From contig NZ_CABVHY010000003.1 in NCBI RefSeq assembly GCF_902497875.1, positions 1 through 64,000 on the forward strand: a DNA stretch of 64,000 nt. Reading direction: 5' to 3'. The notes under the pieces were generated by a model. That model was given only the letters and a program-made list of their open reading frames with translations, searched no databases and was not told the origin of the DNA. The translations under genes and the position numbers were made by a program. The stretch is from Pseudomonas fluorescens. GTDB taxonomy: Bacteria; Pseudomonadota; Gammaproteobacteria; Pseudomonadales; Pseudomonadaceae. Positions 8,792 to 16,771 of the stretch are shown here, piece after piece (position 1 is the first letter of the stretch; each line of letters starts with the position of its first letter).

Positions 8792-10316
8792 GCCGGTAAT
8801 CTTCGGCGAACGCCCATTGAGCATTGAAGACGTGCTGGCCCTGGCCAACCGTCAGGTGCCGACGCAGCTGCAAGGTGACCCCGAGTTCCGCCAGCGCATC
8901 GCCAAGGGCGCGCAGTTTCTCGATTCCTTGCTGGACAAGGAAGGCGTGATCTACGGCGTCACTACCGGCTATGGCGATTCCTGCGTGATCGCCGTACCGT
9001 TGCACCACGTCGAGGCCCTGCCTCGTCATCTGTACACCTTTCACGGCTGCGGGCTGGGCAAAATGCTCGATGCCCAGGCCACTCGTGCAGTGCTGGCGGC
9101 GCGCCTGCAGTCGCTTTGCCAGGGCGTGTCCGGAGTTCGCGTGGAGCTGCTGGAACGCCTGCAAGCCTTCATCGACCTGGACATTCTGCCGCTGATTCCC
9201 GAAGAGGGTTCGGTGGGTGCCAGCGGCGATCTGACACCGCTGTCTTACGTCGCCGCGACCCTGTCCGGCGAGCGTGAAGTGATGTTCCGCGGTGAACGTC
9301 GGCAAGCCGCCGATGTGCACCAGGAACTCGGCTGGACCCCGCTGGTGCTACGCCCCAAAGAAGCCCTGGCGCTAATGAACGGCACAGCCGTCATGACCGG
9401 CATTGCCTGCCTGGCCTTCGCCCGCGCCGATTACCTGCTGCAACTGGCCACGCGCATCACTGCACTGAACGTGGTCGCGCTGCAAGGCAATCCGGAGCAC
9501 TTCGACGAGCGCCTGTTCGCCACCAAGCCGCACCCGGGGCAAATGCAGGTCGCCGCGTGGTTGCGCAAGGACCTGGCGATCGACGCGCCGACCGCACCCC
9601 TGCATCGCCTGCAAGACCGCTACTCGCTGCGCTGCGCCCCCCACGTGCTCGGCGTGCTGGCCGACAGCCTGAACTGGCTGCGCTCGTTCATTGAAATCGA
9701 GCTCAACAGCGCCAACGACAACCCGATCATCGACGCCGAAGCCGAACGCGTCCTGCACGGCGGGCACTTCTACGGCGGGCATATCGCCTTCGCCATGGAC
9801 AGTCTGAAAACCCTGGTGGCCAATGTCGCCGATCTGCTCGATCGGCAGCTCGCGCTGCTGGTGGACGTGCGCTACAACCACGGCCTGCCGAGCAACCTGT
9901 CCGGCGCCAGCGCCGAGCGGGCGATGCTCAACCACGGTTTTAAAGCGGTGCAGATCGGCGCCAGCGCCTGGACCGCCGAAGCACTGAAAAACACCATGCC
10001 GGCCAGCGTCTTCTCACGCTCCACCGAATGCCACAACCAGGACAAGGTCAGCATGGGCACCATCGCCGCCCGGGATGCGATCCGCGTACTGGAACTGACC
10101 GAACAGGTCGCCGCCGCCACCTTGCTGGCGGCCAATCAAGGCGTCTGGCTGCGTAGCCAGGCTGAAGACGCGCGGCCATTGCCACAGGCTCTGGCCGAGA
10201 TGCACATCGAACTGGCCAAGGACTTCGCGCCGGTTATCGAAGACCGCGCGCTGGAAGCCGAACTGCGCCTGTGCCTGCAACGTATCGCCGAGCAACACTG
10301 GAGGCTGCATGCGTAG
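8772..10316 (+). CDS. MIO-dependent aromatic amino acid ammonia lyase
   Basis: A 514-residue member of the histidine/phenylalanine/tyrosine ammonia lyase family. The self-forming MIO triad A150-S151-G152 lies in GSVGASGDLTPLSY, and the catalytic tyrosine Y61 in YGVTTGYG. At the substrate-selectivity site, aligned by eye with Rhodobacter TAL (His-Leu) and HutH (Ser-His), the residues are F90-H91, so the amino acid used is uncertain. In this operon it plausibly makes an aryl-acrylate starter for ApeHI rather than degrading histidine. TAL enzymes feed flexirubin synthesis, and I recall a HutH-like gene in xanthomonadin clusters. The start at 8772 overlaps the upstream gene; an upstream in-frame start is out of register with family N-termini. 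Confidence 0.82.
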   Translation: MTTHPLEPVIFGERPLSIEDVLALANRQVPTQLQGDPEFRQRIAKGAQFLDSLLDKEGVIYGVTTGYGDSCVIAVPLHHVEALPRHLYTFHGCGLGKMLDAQATRAVLAARLQSLCQGVSGVRVELLERLQAFIDLDILPLIPEEGSVGASGDLTPLSYVAATLSGEREVMFRGERRQAADVHQELGWTPLVLRPKEALALMNGTAVMTGIACLAFARADYLLQLATRITALNVVALQGNPEHFDERLFATKPHPGQMQVAAWLRKDLAIDAPTAPLHRLQDRYSLRCAPHVLGVLADSLNWLRSFIEIELNSANDNPIIDAEAERVLHGGHFYGGHIAFAMDSLKTLVANVADLLDRQLALLVDVRYNHGLPSNLSGASAERAMLNHGFKAVQIGASAWTAEALKNTMPASVFSRSTECHNQDKVSMGTIAARDAIRVLELTEQVAAATLLAANQGVWLRSQAEDARPLPQALAEMHIELAKDFAPVIEDRALEAELRLCLQRIAEQHWRLHA

Positions 10317-10734
10317 CAAGGGAGTGATTCACGCCGATACGGAAATCCTCGTACCGTTTTTTGACATCGACACGATGGATGTGGTGTGGCACGGCCATTA
10401 CGTCAAATACCTGGAAGTCGCTCGCTGCGCCTTGCTGGACAAGATCGGCCACAACTACACGCGCATGAAAGAATCCGGTTACGCCTGGCCGGTGATCGAC
10501 TTGCAATTGCGTTACGTACGCGGTGCCACCTTCGGCCAGAAGCTCAATGTGCGCGCAAGCCTGGTGGAATGGGAGAACCGCTTGAAGATCAGCTACCTGA
10601 TCAGCGATCTGGAGAGCGCCGAACGCTTGACCCGCGCCTGCTCCGTGCAGGTCGCGGTGGATCTTGCCAGCCGCGAAATGCTGCTGGCTTCGCCCCAGGT
10701 GTTTATCGACGCCGTCGAGAAGGTGCTGCCATGA
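10309..10734 (+). CDS. apeK: 4-hydroxybenzoyl-CoA-type thioesterase, ApeK
   Basis: A 141-residue hot-dog thioesterase of the 4HBT family. The signature FDIDTMDVVWHGHYVKYLE (near residues 20-40) holds the catalytic acid and the HGHY loop. It probably releases or proofreads acyl-ACP intermediates in the aryl polyene pathway. It overlaps the ammonia lyase stop by 8 bases. The stop is followed at once by a REP doublet that reaches into the next gene. Confidence 0.8.
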   Translation: MRSKGVIHADTEILVPFFDIDTMDVVWHGHYVKYLEVARCALLDKIGHNYTRMKESGYAWPVIDLQLRYVRGATFGQKLNVRASLVEWENRLKISYLISDLESAERLTRACSVQVAVDLASREMLLASPQVFIDAVEKVLP

Positions 10735-10758
10735 TTTTTTTCTGGCACACCCCCCCTC

Positions 10759-10889
10759 GTAGCAGCTGCCGCCAGGCTGCGTCCGGCCGCGAAGCGCTCG
10801 TAAAACCAGAGCCCGCGGTCTCTCAGGAACATACGATGCGCCGAATGGCGACCGCTTCGCGGCCGAACGCAGGCTTCGCCAGCTGCTAC
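10759..10889. repeat. REP doublet overlapping the lolA-like gene start
   Basis: Left arm 10759-10796 (GTAGCAGCTGCC to GGCCGCGAAGCG) and right arm 10853-10889 (CGCTTCGCGGCC to AGCTGCTAC) are imperfect reverse complements of about 37 bases around a 56 bp spacer. The best start codon of the following gene, 10836, lies in the spacer, so the right arm is translated. This is a different REP family from 1437-1580. Confidence 0.85.
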
Positions 10890-11480
10890 GGAAAAGTTCT
10901 GAGCTTGATCCTGCTAGTGGGCTTTTCATCGCTCGCCAATGCCTTCGACCTGCAACAACTCAGCGATCAACTCGCCAAGCCAGAAGTCATCCATGGCAGT
11001 TTTATCCAGGAAAAACACCTGCGCGCCCTGCCCCAACCGCTGACCAGCAAAGGTACTTTCGTCCTGGCGAAAAACCACGGGCTGCTCTGGCTGCTGAAAA
11101 CCCCGCTGCCACAGGACTACCGCATCAGCACCAAGGGCATTGCCCGGCGTGAGGGTGATGGCTGGCAAATGCTCCCGAACAAGAGCGCCGGCGCCGAGCA
11201 GAACCGTTTGTTCCTCGCCGTTCTGCAAGGTGACAGCAGCGGTCTGCAACGGGACTTCGATCTGCACCTGCAAGGCGACGCCCAACAATGGAAGCTGACC
11301 CTGACGCCGCGCTCCGTGTTGCTCAAGCAAGTCTTTACCCAGATCAACATCGATGGCGGTGAGCTGGTGCAACGCATCGAGCTGTTGGAAACCCAGGGCG
11401 ACAGCACCTTGTTGCGCATGCAAGACACCAACAGCAGCCAACCGTTGAGCGATGCGGAGCAACATGACTTTGCCGAGTGA
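10836..11480 (+). CDS. apeL: LolA-like outer-membrane carrier protein, ApeL
   Basis: A 214-residue periplasmic LolA-fold protein. A signal peptide ends near SSLANA (residues 32-37), and the mature part (FDLQQLSDQL, HGSFIQEKHL) matches LolA-like carriers of APE clusters, which may ferry the pigment lipid across the periplasm. AGGAA lies 6 bases before the ATG at 10836. Residues ~7-18 are encoded by a REP arm, giving an unusually long n-region; an in-frame ATG at 10731 would add still more repeat. It overlaps apeM. Confidence 0.75.
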   Translation: MRRMATASRPNAGFASCYGKVLSLILLVGFSSLANAFDLQQLSDQLAKPEVIHGSFIQEKHLRALPQPLTSKGTFVLAKNHGLLWLLKTPLPQDYRISTKGIARREGDGWQMLPNKSAGAEQNRLFLAVLQGDSSGLQRDFDLHLQGDAQQWKLTLTPRSVLLKQVFTQINIDGGELVQRIELLETQGDSTLLRMQDTNSSQPLSDAEQHDFAE

Positions 11481-13803
11481 ACGCTGGTTGCCTCGCCTGT
11501 TCCTGATCCTGCTGGTGGCCGTATTGGCGCTGGCCGGCTGGCAGTGGCGTGGTGCTGCGCCGCTGTCCGCCAACCTGATGGAACTGGTACCGGGCAGCGC
11601 GCCGGACGCGCTGGAACTACGTGCCGAACAACGCATACAAGAGCCGCTGAACAGCGAAGTACTGGTATTGGTCGGCCATGCCGATCGCCAGCAAGCCATC
11701 GCCATGGCTGAGCAACTTGGGGATCAATGGAAAGCCAGCGCCTTGTTCGAGAAGGTCCAGTGGAACCTGCAAGCGGACTTGCCGGCGCTGCGCACCCAGC
11801 TGCTGCAAGGGCGGCTGGCAATGCTCGCAGAAGCGGATCGCCAGCAACTGATCGAGCAGCCTCAGGCGTTTATCCAGCAGCGCGTGCAAGCGCTCTTCGA
11901 CCCCTTCAGCGGGTTCAGCCTGGTGCCCAGCCAGGACGATTGGCTCGGCCTGACCGGACGCATCCAGAATAGCCAGCCGCAGCGCGGCTCGGTGCAGCTG
12001 GACATCGGCAGCGGCGCGTTGGTCGCCGATGCCGACGGCAAGAGCTGGGTGCTGTTGCGGGCCCGGACTCAGGGCAACGCCTTCGACCTGCACCTGCCGC
12101 TGCGAGTGGCCGAACTGCTGAAACAGAGTCGCGAACACGCGGCCCAGGCCGACGTGCAATTGCTCGCTGCCAGTGGCCTGCTGTATGCCGCCAACGGTCA
12201 GCAACAGGCCAGCCGCGAGATCACCTGGGTCGGTGGTGGTGCCACCGTCGGCATTCTGTTGCTGCTGCTGTTGGCCTTCCGCCGCTTTCGGGTGTTGCTG
12301 GCCTTTGTTCCGGTACTGGTGGGCATGCTGTTTGGCGCTGTGGCTTGCGTGGCGCTGTTCGGCCATATGCACGTAATGACGCTGGTATTGGGTTCGAGCC
12401 TGATCGGCGTAGCGGTCGACTACCCACTGCATTACCTGTCCAAGAGCTGGAGCCTGAAGCCCTGGCACAGCTGGCCGGCGCTGCGCCTGACGTTGCCCGG
12501 GCTGACCTTGAGCCTGGCCACCAGTTGCATCGGCTACCTGGCACTGGCCTGGACGCCGTTCCCGGCGCTGACCCAGATTGCTGTGTTTTCCGCCGCCGGT
12601 TTGCTGGGTGCCTACCTGGCTGCCGTGTGCCTGCTGCCGGCAATGCTCAAGGGCATCGATCTGCGCCCGGCGCAGTGGCCGCTGCACGTCGCTCAGTTCC
12701 TGCTGGATGTGCGCGAAGCACTGCTGCGCCGGGTTCGTAGCCCGGTTCTGCTGGCGTTGCTGGTGGTGTTCTGCGCGGGCGGGCTGTGGCAACTCACCAC
12801 CCGAAACGACATCCGCCAATGGATCAGCGCACCGCCACAGCTGATGAACGAAGCCCAGACGATTGCGCGGATCACCGGCTATCAGCCCACCAGCCAGTTC
12901 TTCCTGGTGCGCGCTGCCGATCAGCAGCAACTGCTTGAGCGATCGACCGCCCTGAGCGAGCGTCTGGATCAATTGGTTAACCTGGATAAGCTCCAGGGCT
13001 ACCTGGCACTGAATCAACTGATCAGCCCGCCCAGCGAACAACAACGGGTTCGCGAAACGCTAACCAAACTACCCCAATACTGGCAGCCGCTGCTTGACCT
13101 CGGTGTGCCGGCCAGCGCGCTGCAAGCCGAGCTGGCGCAGTTGCAGACGCTACCCCTTCAGGACATCGACGCGGCCTTGAGCGGACCGCTCGCCGAGCCG
13201 TGGCGCCCGCTCTGGCTGGGCTCCACCAGCGATGGCGTGGCCGGGATGGTCAGCCTGCAAGGTTTGAACAACCCGGCATTGCTGCGGGTTCAGGCGCTGG
13301 ATTTACCTGGCGTGCAGTTGGTTGATCGGCTGGGGGATCTGAACAATATCTTCGCCGCGACCCAGGTCAGCGCCGCTGAACTGAAACTGCTGTCCTGCGT
13401 GCTGATTGTGTTGCTGCTGATCCTGCCGTTTGGCTTCGGCGGCGCGCTGCGAATCGTCGCCCTGCCGTTGCTGGCGGCGCTGTGCAGCCTGGCCAGCCTG
13501 GGTTGGCTGGGGCAGCCGCTGACGCTGTTCAGCCTGTTCGGGCTGCTGCTGGTGACGGCTATCAGCGTCGACTACGCGATCCTCATGCGCGAGCAAATCG
13601 GTGGCGCGGCGGTGAGTCTGCTGGGCACCCTGCTGGCGGCGGTCACCACCTGGCTGTCGTTTGGCCTGTTGGCGATTTCCAGTACTCCGGCGGTGAGCAA
13701 TTTCGGTTTGTCGGTGAGCCTGGGGCTGGCCTACAGCTTTATCCTCGCACCATGGGCCAGGCCTCAGGCCCAACCCATGCCGGCAATGGAGTCGAGGGTA
13801 TGA
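11464..13803 (+). CDS. apeM: MMPL/RND-family exporter, ApeM
   Basis: A 779-residue inner-membrane transporter. One N-terminal helix (~11-28), a periplasmic domain (~30-250), five helices (~255-400), a second single helix (~430), a second periplasmic domain (~450-640) and a final bundle of about five helices give the duplicated RND/MMPL plan. The motif GVAVDYPLHY in helix 4 carries the family's acidic residue, and AISVDYAILM is its counterpart in the second half. It probably hands the aryl polyene lipid to the periplasmic LolA-like carrier. The start at 11464 follows GGAG by 4 bases; an ATG at 11452 is possible. Confidence 0.82.
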   Translation: MTLPSERWLPRLFLILLVAVLALAGWQWRGAAPLSANLMELVPGSAPDALELRAEQRIQEPLNSEVLVLVGHADRQQAIAMAEQLGDQWKASALFEKVQWNLQADLPALRTQLLQGRLAMLAEADRQQLIEQPQAFIQQRVQALFDPFSGFSLVPSQDDWLGLTGRIQNSQPQRGSVQLDIGSGALVADADGKSWVLLRARTQGNAFDLHLPLRVAELLKQSREHAAQADVQLLAASGLLYAANGQQQASREITWVGGGATVGILLLLLLAFRRFRVLLAFVPVLVGMLFGAVACVALFGHMHVMTLVLGSSLIGVAVDYPLHYLSKSWSLKPWHSWPALRLTLPGLTLSLATSCIGYLALAWTPFPALTQIAVFSAAGLLGAYLAAVCLLPAMLKGIDLRPAQWPLHVAQFLLDVREALLRRVRSPVLLALLVVFCAGGLWQLTTRNDIRQWISAPPQLMNEAQTIARITGYQPTSQFFLVRAADQQQLLERSTALSERLDQLVNLDKLQGYLALNQLISPPSEQQRVRETLTKLPQYWQPLLDLGVPASALQAELAQLQTLPLQDIDAALSGPLAEPWRPLWLGSTSDGVAGMVSLQGLNNPALLRVQALDLPGVQLVDRLGDLNNIFAATQVSAAELKLLSCVLIVLLLILPFGFGGALRIVALPLLAALCSLASLGWLGQPLTLFSLFGLLLVTAISVDYAILMREQIGGAAVSLLGTLLAAVTTWLSFGLLAISSTPAVSNFGLSVSLGLAYSFILAPWARPQAQPMPAMESRV

Positions 13804-14960
13804 TGATCGCTCTGTTCTGGCTGCTGGCCCTGATGCTGTTCGCGGTGGCGACCTGGGTCGGACGTCGTTTCGGTTTGATCCCGATTGTCAGCCAATTAGT
13901 GCTGGCGACCTTTGGCCTGCCGCTGTTGATGCTGTTGTGGATCGAACCGCACTGGCAGCTGAGCGGCGCCGAACTGGTGTCGCCGGGCTGGCTGAAAAAC
14001 CTCTACAGCCTGGGTTTTGCGCTGTTACTGGGGCACATCCTGAGTGACGTGATCGAGCTGCGGCTGGATCGCCAGAGCCTGAAAATCGCCCTGCCCAGCT
14101 TCTGCATTCCGTTCACCTGCGGGCTGGCCACTGCCTTCTGGCTGTTGCCAAGCCAGCCGTGGCTGAGCTCGCTGGCGGTGGGGCTGCTGTTCGCGATCAC
14201 CGCGATCCCGGTGCTCTACCTGTACCTGCTACACATCGGCTATCCGCCGTCGGCCACCCGCCGGCTAGTGCAGACCGCGATCCTCATTGACCTGGCCTGC
14301 TGGAGCCTGTTCGCCATCGCCCAGGGCAGCCTGCACCTGAGCAGCCTGCTGCTGCCACTGGCCGGCGCGTGCCTGCCATTACTGCTACGGGTACTGGGTC
14401 TGCGTCAGCCGGTGCTCCACAGCCTGGGCTTTTTCGGACTGTTGGTGGTCGCCGAACACTACAAGCTCAATGCACTGATTCTGGGTATCGGTTATGTGCT
14501 GTGCATGGCCGCCCTCAAGCTGCCACTGGTACTGCCGTTGAAAGCGACCTGGATGAACCTGTTGCAGACCTATATCGCGATCCCGCTGATCCTGACCTTC
14601 GGCATCGTGCAGATCGATGTGCACAGCGCCATGGACAGCCTCAGCGGGTTCCAGCTCGGCGCGCTGCTGATCCTGCCGATCCTCAGTAAACTGCTGGGCA
14701 ACTGGCTCGGCCTCGGCTGGGCCGGCGCGTCCTTTGTCGGCGCCAGCCGCTGGCGGGAAAGCCTGCTGCTGAACATTCGTGGCTTGAGCGAAATCGTCTT
14801 TCTCAATCTGCTGCTGCAACAACAGCTGATCAGCCCGGCGCTGTACTTTGCGCTGATGCTGATGGGCTTGATCGCAACCTTGTTGCCGGCCGTGGCCGGT
14901 ATCCACCGTACCCCCTCCCAGATCGCCGTCCCGGCAAGGAGCCCCAGTGCCCACAATTGA
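13800..14960 (+). CDS. Na+/H+ exchanger-like membrane protein
   Basis: A 386-residue protein with about 11-12 hydrophobic helices that resembles the membrane part of CPA2 (KefB/NapA-like) antiporters, for instance in the NIRGLSEIVFLNLLL segment near residue 320. No NAD-binding KTN domain follows. It is coupled to apeM (ATG at 13800 overlapping the stop) and to the flavoprotein gene. I do not recall it in the enteric APE set. It might relieve proton load from the RND exporter or move an ion used in pigment synthesis; this is speculation. Confidence 0.6.
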   Translation: MMIALFWLLALMLFAVATWVGRRFGLIPIVSQLVLATFGLPLLMLLWIEPHWQLSGAELVSPGWLKNLYSLGFALLLGHILSDVIELRLDRQSLKIALPSFCIPFTCGLATAFWLLPSQPWLSSLAVGLLFAITAIPVLYLYLLHIGYPPSATRRLVQTAILIDLACWSLFAIAQGSLHLSSLLLPLAGACLPLLLRVLGLRQPVLHSLGFFGLLVVAEHYKLNALILGIGYVLCMAALKLPLVLPLKATWMNLLQTYIAIPLILTFGIVQIDVHSAMDSLSGFQLGALLILPILSKLLGNWLGLGWAGASFVGASRWRESLLLNIRGLSEIVFLNLLLQQQLISPALYFALMLMGLIATLLPAVAGIHRTPSQIAVPARSPSAHN

Positions 14961-16194
14961 AATGGAACGTCGCCAGGTTGTGATCATCGGCGCGGGCCCA
15001 TCCGGCGCCATCGCCGCCGCGCTGCTCAAGCGTAAAGGTCACGATGTGCTGATCATCGAACGCCAGCATTTCCCACGCTTCTCCATCGGCGAAAGCCTGC
15101 TGTCTCACTGCCTGGATTTCGTCGAAGAAGCCGGCATGCTCGACGCCGTCAACGCCGCCGGCTTCCAGTTGAAAAACGGTGCGGCCTTCGCCTGGGGCGA
15201 GCGTTACAGCGCCTTCGATTTCGGTGAAACCTTCAGCAACGGCAAGCCGACCACCTTCCAGGTACTGCGTGCCGACTTCGACAAACTGCTGGCCGATCAG
15301 GCCGAGTTGCAGGGTGTGGATATCCGCTATGGCGAAGAGATCATCAGCGTCGACTTCGAGCTGCCGAAACCGCAGTTGAGCGCCCGTCGCGAAGACGGCA
15401 GCGAGTACCGCATCGAAGCCGACTTCGTGCTCGACGCCAGTGGTTACGGCCGCGTATTGCCACGCTTGCTGGACCTTGAAGCACCGTCGAACTTCCCGGT
15501 GCGCCAAGCGGTGTTCACCCATGTTGAAGACCATATCGACAGCCCGCGTTTCGAGCGGGAGAAAATCCTCATTACCACTCACCCGATCCATCGCGATATC
15601 TGGTTCTGGACCATACCGTTCAGCAACGGTCGCTGCTCGGTGGGTGTGGTCGCCGCAAAAGAACACTTTGAAGGTCGCGCGGGCGATCTGGATGAGTGCC
15701 TGCGCGGCTTTATCGCTGAAACCCCGAGCCTTTCAGGCGTGCTGCAGAACGCTGTATGGGACACCCCGGCGCGAGCCATCGGCGGTTACTCGGCCAATGT
15801 CAAAACCCTGCACGGGCCGGGCTTCGCCTTGCTCGGCAATGCCGCGGAGTTCCTCGACCCGGTGTTTTCCTCCGGCGTGACCATCGCCATGCGCTCGGCA
15901 AGCATGGCCGCCGGCGTGCTGCATCGCCAACTGCAAGGTGAAAGCGTCGACTGGCAGAGCGAGTTCGCCGCCCCCTTGAAGCGTGGGGTGGATACCTTCC
16001 GCTGCTACGTCGAAGGCTGGTATGCCGGGACGTTCCAGGATGTGATTTACCATTCAGGCGGTGCGCCGGAGATTCGCGGCATGATCAGTGCGATCCTCGC
16101 CGGTTACGCCTGGGATGAGCGCAATCCTTTTGTCAGCGAATCCAAGCGTCGCCTGCGGATGCTCTCGGAAATCTGCGCGAGCGAGGCGCCATGA
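14947..16194 (+). CDS. flavin-dependent halogenase-like oxidoreductase
   Basis: A 415-residue FAD protein. GAGPSG (15-20) binds FAD, the segment GFQLKNGAAFAWG places a lysine (K76) where PltA-type halogenases have theirs, and W219-F-W-T-I-P224 matches the halogenase signature WxWxIP. Geranylgeranyl-reductase-like oxidoreductases share the fold but usually lack that motif. In xanthomonadin clusters a related enzyme is linked to brominated pigment, as I recall. It starts at a GTG (14947) with AGGAG 5 bases upstream, overlapping the antiporter gene. The stop overlaps the ATG of a 31-codon ORF. Confidence 0.75.
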   Translation: MPTIEMERRQVVIIGAGPSGAIAAALLKRKGHDVLIIERQHFPRFSIGESLLSHCLDFVEEAGMLDAVNAAGFQLKNGAAFAWGERYSAFDFGETFSNGKPTTFQVLRADFDKLLADQAELQGVDIRYGEEIISVDFELPKPQLSARREDGSEYRIEADFVLDASGYGRVLPRLLDLEAPSNFPVRQAVFTHVEDHIDSPRFEREKILITTHPIHRDIWFWTIPFSNGRCSVGVVAAKEHFEGRAGDLDECLRGFIAETPSLSGVLQNAVWDTPARAIGGYSANVKTLHGPGFALLGNAAEFLDPVFSSGVTIAMRSASMAAGVLHRQLQGESVDWQSEFAAPLKRGVDTFRCYVEGWYAGTFQDVIYHSGGAPEIRGMISAILAGYAWDERNPFVSESKRRLRMLSEICASEAP

Positions 16195-16286
16195 TGGCAA
16201 GTCCTGGCCACTGTCCGAGCGACAGCCATTTCGAAGAAACCCGGGGCAATGTGCTCGCGCGCAATCCTTTTGAAGGTAAAATCTGA
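16191..16286 (+). CDS. 31-residue ORF coupled on both sides
   Basis: A short frame, MMASPGHCPSDS to NPFEGKI, fills the gap between the flavoprotein and lipoprotein genes. Its ATG overlaps the upstream stop (ATGA) and its TGA shares one base with the downstream ATG (TGATG). Without it the intergenic gap would be 91 bp in an operon where genes otherwise touch. It has no hydrophobic segment and one cysteine (C8). I do not recognise it; it may be a real peptide, a translational bridge or a decayed gene remnant. Confidence 0.45.
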   Translation: MMASPGHCPSDSHFEETRGNVLARNPFEGKI

Positions 16287-16771
16287 TGATCCGCGCGCTG
16301 CTCTTGAGCTGTGTTCTGCTGCTGGGCGCCTGCGCCAGCCAGGCACCGCTGCCTGAGAGAAACCCGAGCCTGGCGCTGCCGCTGCAATTGCACATCGAAC
16401 GACGGCAGGCTGGGCAACGTCAGGACTGGCTGCTGGTGATCCAGCGTGAAGGGCAAAGCATTCGCTGGTCGCTGATGGACCCGTTGGGGATCCCGCTGGC
16501 CCGTCAGCGTCTGGTCGAGGGTCAGTGGCGGGCCGACGGTTTGCTGCCGCCCAACCCGGAAGCTCGCGAGCTGTTTGCCGCGCTGTTGTTTGCCCTGACG
16601 CCTGAGGGCGAACTGCTCGGCAACTATCCAATGGCGCAGCAACAGGGCTCGCAGCGCTCCCTCGGCCCACGCTGGCAGATTCGTTATCAACAACCGCGGA
16701 TCTTTGAGCTGAACCTGCCTCAAGGCTTGCGCTATCACATCACTCCTTTGACCGCCGAGACCGCGTCATGA
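16286..16771 (+). CDS. apeN: DUF3261-type outer-membrane lipoprotein, ApeN
   Basis: A 161-residue lipoprotein with signal peptide and lipobox LLGAC (cysteine 16). The mature domain (QLHIERRQAGQRQDWLLVIQ; YPMAQQQG) matches the DUF3261 lipoprotein found before the second ketosynthase in APE clusters. Mature residue +2 is alanine, consistent with outer-membrane sorting. It may receive the pigment lipid from the LolA-like carrier, in analogy to LolB; that is inference. It overlaps apeO by 4 bases. Confidence 0.75.
   Translation: MIRALLLSCVLLLGACASQAPLPERNPSLALPLQLHIERRQAGQRQDWLLVIQREGQSIRWSLMDPLGIPLARQRLVEGQWRADGLLPPNPEARELFAALLFALTPEGELLGNYPMAQQQGSQRSLGPRWQIRYQQPRIFELNLPQGLRYHITPLTAETAS

Noticed and set aside
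10386..10836. N-terminal extension of the LolA-like protein back into apeK
   Set aside because: The longer frame overlaps apeK out of frame and translates the REP; no signal peptide would result.
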